From: Deltaproteobacteria bacterium
Lineage (GTDB): Bacteria > Desulfobacterota > Desulfarculia > Adiutricales > Adiutricaceae
Assembly: GCA_031277995.1 (NCBI GenBank)
Contig: JAITLH010000049.1
Coordinates: 1 to 13,677 of the forward strand
Length of the DNA stretch: 13,677 bases
Direction: 5' to 3'
The stretch's first letter is position 1, and each line of letters begins with the position of its first letter. Positions 13,319 through 13,677 of the stretch are shown here, piece after piece. Both the position numbers and the translations under genes were made by a program. Under the pieces are notes generated by a model. The model saw nothing but the letters and a program-made list of their open reading frames with translations. It did not search any database and had not been told where the DNA came from.

Positions 13319-13450
13319 GCTTTTTTCTTGAAAACAAACTAAAATGGATAATCTAGTTTGTTGTCCCCGAATCGTAATTTCTGGGCGGTCTTAAGGATTA
13401 TCAACCAGCTAGTGGCCTTAGTTAGTTTGTCAGGTTTTAAAATTGAAACG
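13319..13450. repeat. Inverted repeat AACAAACTA / TAGTTTGTT
   Basis: AACAAACTA (13333-13341) and TAGTTTGTT (13354-13362) are perfect 9-bp inverted arms with a 12-base loop. A further TAGTTTGT occurs near 13433, so the left arm has two possible partners. It may be an operator or a small hairpin; nothing else is seen here. Confidence 0.45.
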
Positions 13451-13479
13451 TTGACATGGCCAATTTTTCGCGACATAAA
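13451..13479 (+). promoter_or_regulatory. Probable sigma70 promoter for the right-edge gene
   Basis: A perfect TTGACA (13451-13456), a 17-base spacer and CATAAA (13474-13479, four of six matches). The leader to the ATG at 13654 would be about 165 bases and contains a GGGGCC-CTC-GGCCCC hairpin (near 13536-13550). Confidence 0.5.
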
Positions 13480-13653
13480 TAATCGCTAAAAAAGAACCTG
13501 GCCCGTCGTTTCCATTATGTTTAACTAAGTTTCCCGGGGCCCTCGGCCCCATGTTTCCAAAACGAAATCCTGACCGGCGATGGCGACTGGCCCGGGAATT
13601 TCAGGCCCTAGTAAGGGTCCATATTTGGCGAAACTCAAACGGAGGATTTACGC

Positions 13654-13677
13654 ATGAAGAGAGTTTTCTTATTGGCT
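13654..13677 (+). CDS. Start of a probable exported-protein gene (partial)
   Basis: ATG 13654 is preceded by a strong GGAGG (13641-13645) with an eight-base spacer. Only eight codons are visible, MKRVFLLA: two basic residues then a hydrophobic run, as at the start of a Sec signal peptide. The rest lies beyond the window, so no function can be proposed. Confidence 0.7.

Overview
The window looks like a chromosomal segment of a Gram-negative bacterium, most likely deltaproteobacterial (Desulfobacterota-like). The strongest lineage clue is the gene order bL31 (rpmE) - DUF1385 membrane protein - RF1 (prfA) - PrmC, which I recall from Deltaproteobacteria and some Clostridia. The lineage is an inference. 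Genes are moderately GC-rich and crowded with GGCC, often as TTGGCC or GGCCAA. Several intergenic spaces are long and AT-rich. Coding density is low for a bacterium, with about 1.2 kb and 1.3 kb of non-coding DNA before rpmE and after the epimerase gene. Two housekeeping proteins carry long low-complexity insertions that their families usually lack.

Layout. 1-1068 (minus, running off the left edge): a secreted protein made of about ten 26-residue YGG-type repeats, probably a surface beta-solenoid or autotransporter passenger. Its leader contains a large imperfect hairpin (1111-1178). 1179-2129: AT-rich DNA with no long gene, holding two weak small-ORF candidates that converge near 1930. 2130-6642: the translation block. 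rpmE has its own promoter, a terminator-like hairpin in its leader, and a strong Shine-Dalgarno separated from the start by a perfect hairpin. Then come the DUF1385 gene, prfA and prmC. A roughly 57-bp tandem repeat with an overlapping 40-codon ORF sits at the prfA/prmC junction. 7021-7614: a small secreted protein of unknown function with its own promoter. 8406-12342: a likely two-gene operon of a 989-residue exported TPR-like protein and an extended-SDR nucleotide-sugar epimerase. 12343-13653: non-coding DNA rich in hairpins, including a consensus sigma70 promoter followed about 170 bp later by a strong terminator, so a candidate small RNA. At 13654 another gene begins with a signal-peptide-like start and runs off the right edge.

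How the genes work together: bL31, RF1 and PrmC belong to translation, and PrmC methylates the GGQ glutamine of RF1. The epimerase probably supplies activated sugars for envelope glycans. The TPR protein, the repeat protein and the two short secreted products point to envelope functions. No phage, insertion sequence, CRISPR array, tRNA or rRNA was recognised. The least conventional material is in the RNA-level and repeat structures around these genes, not in a new protein system.
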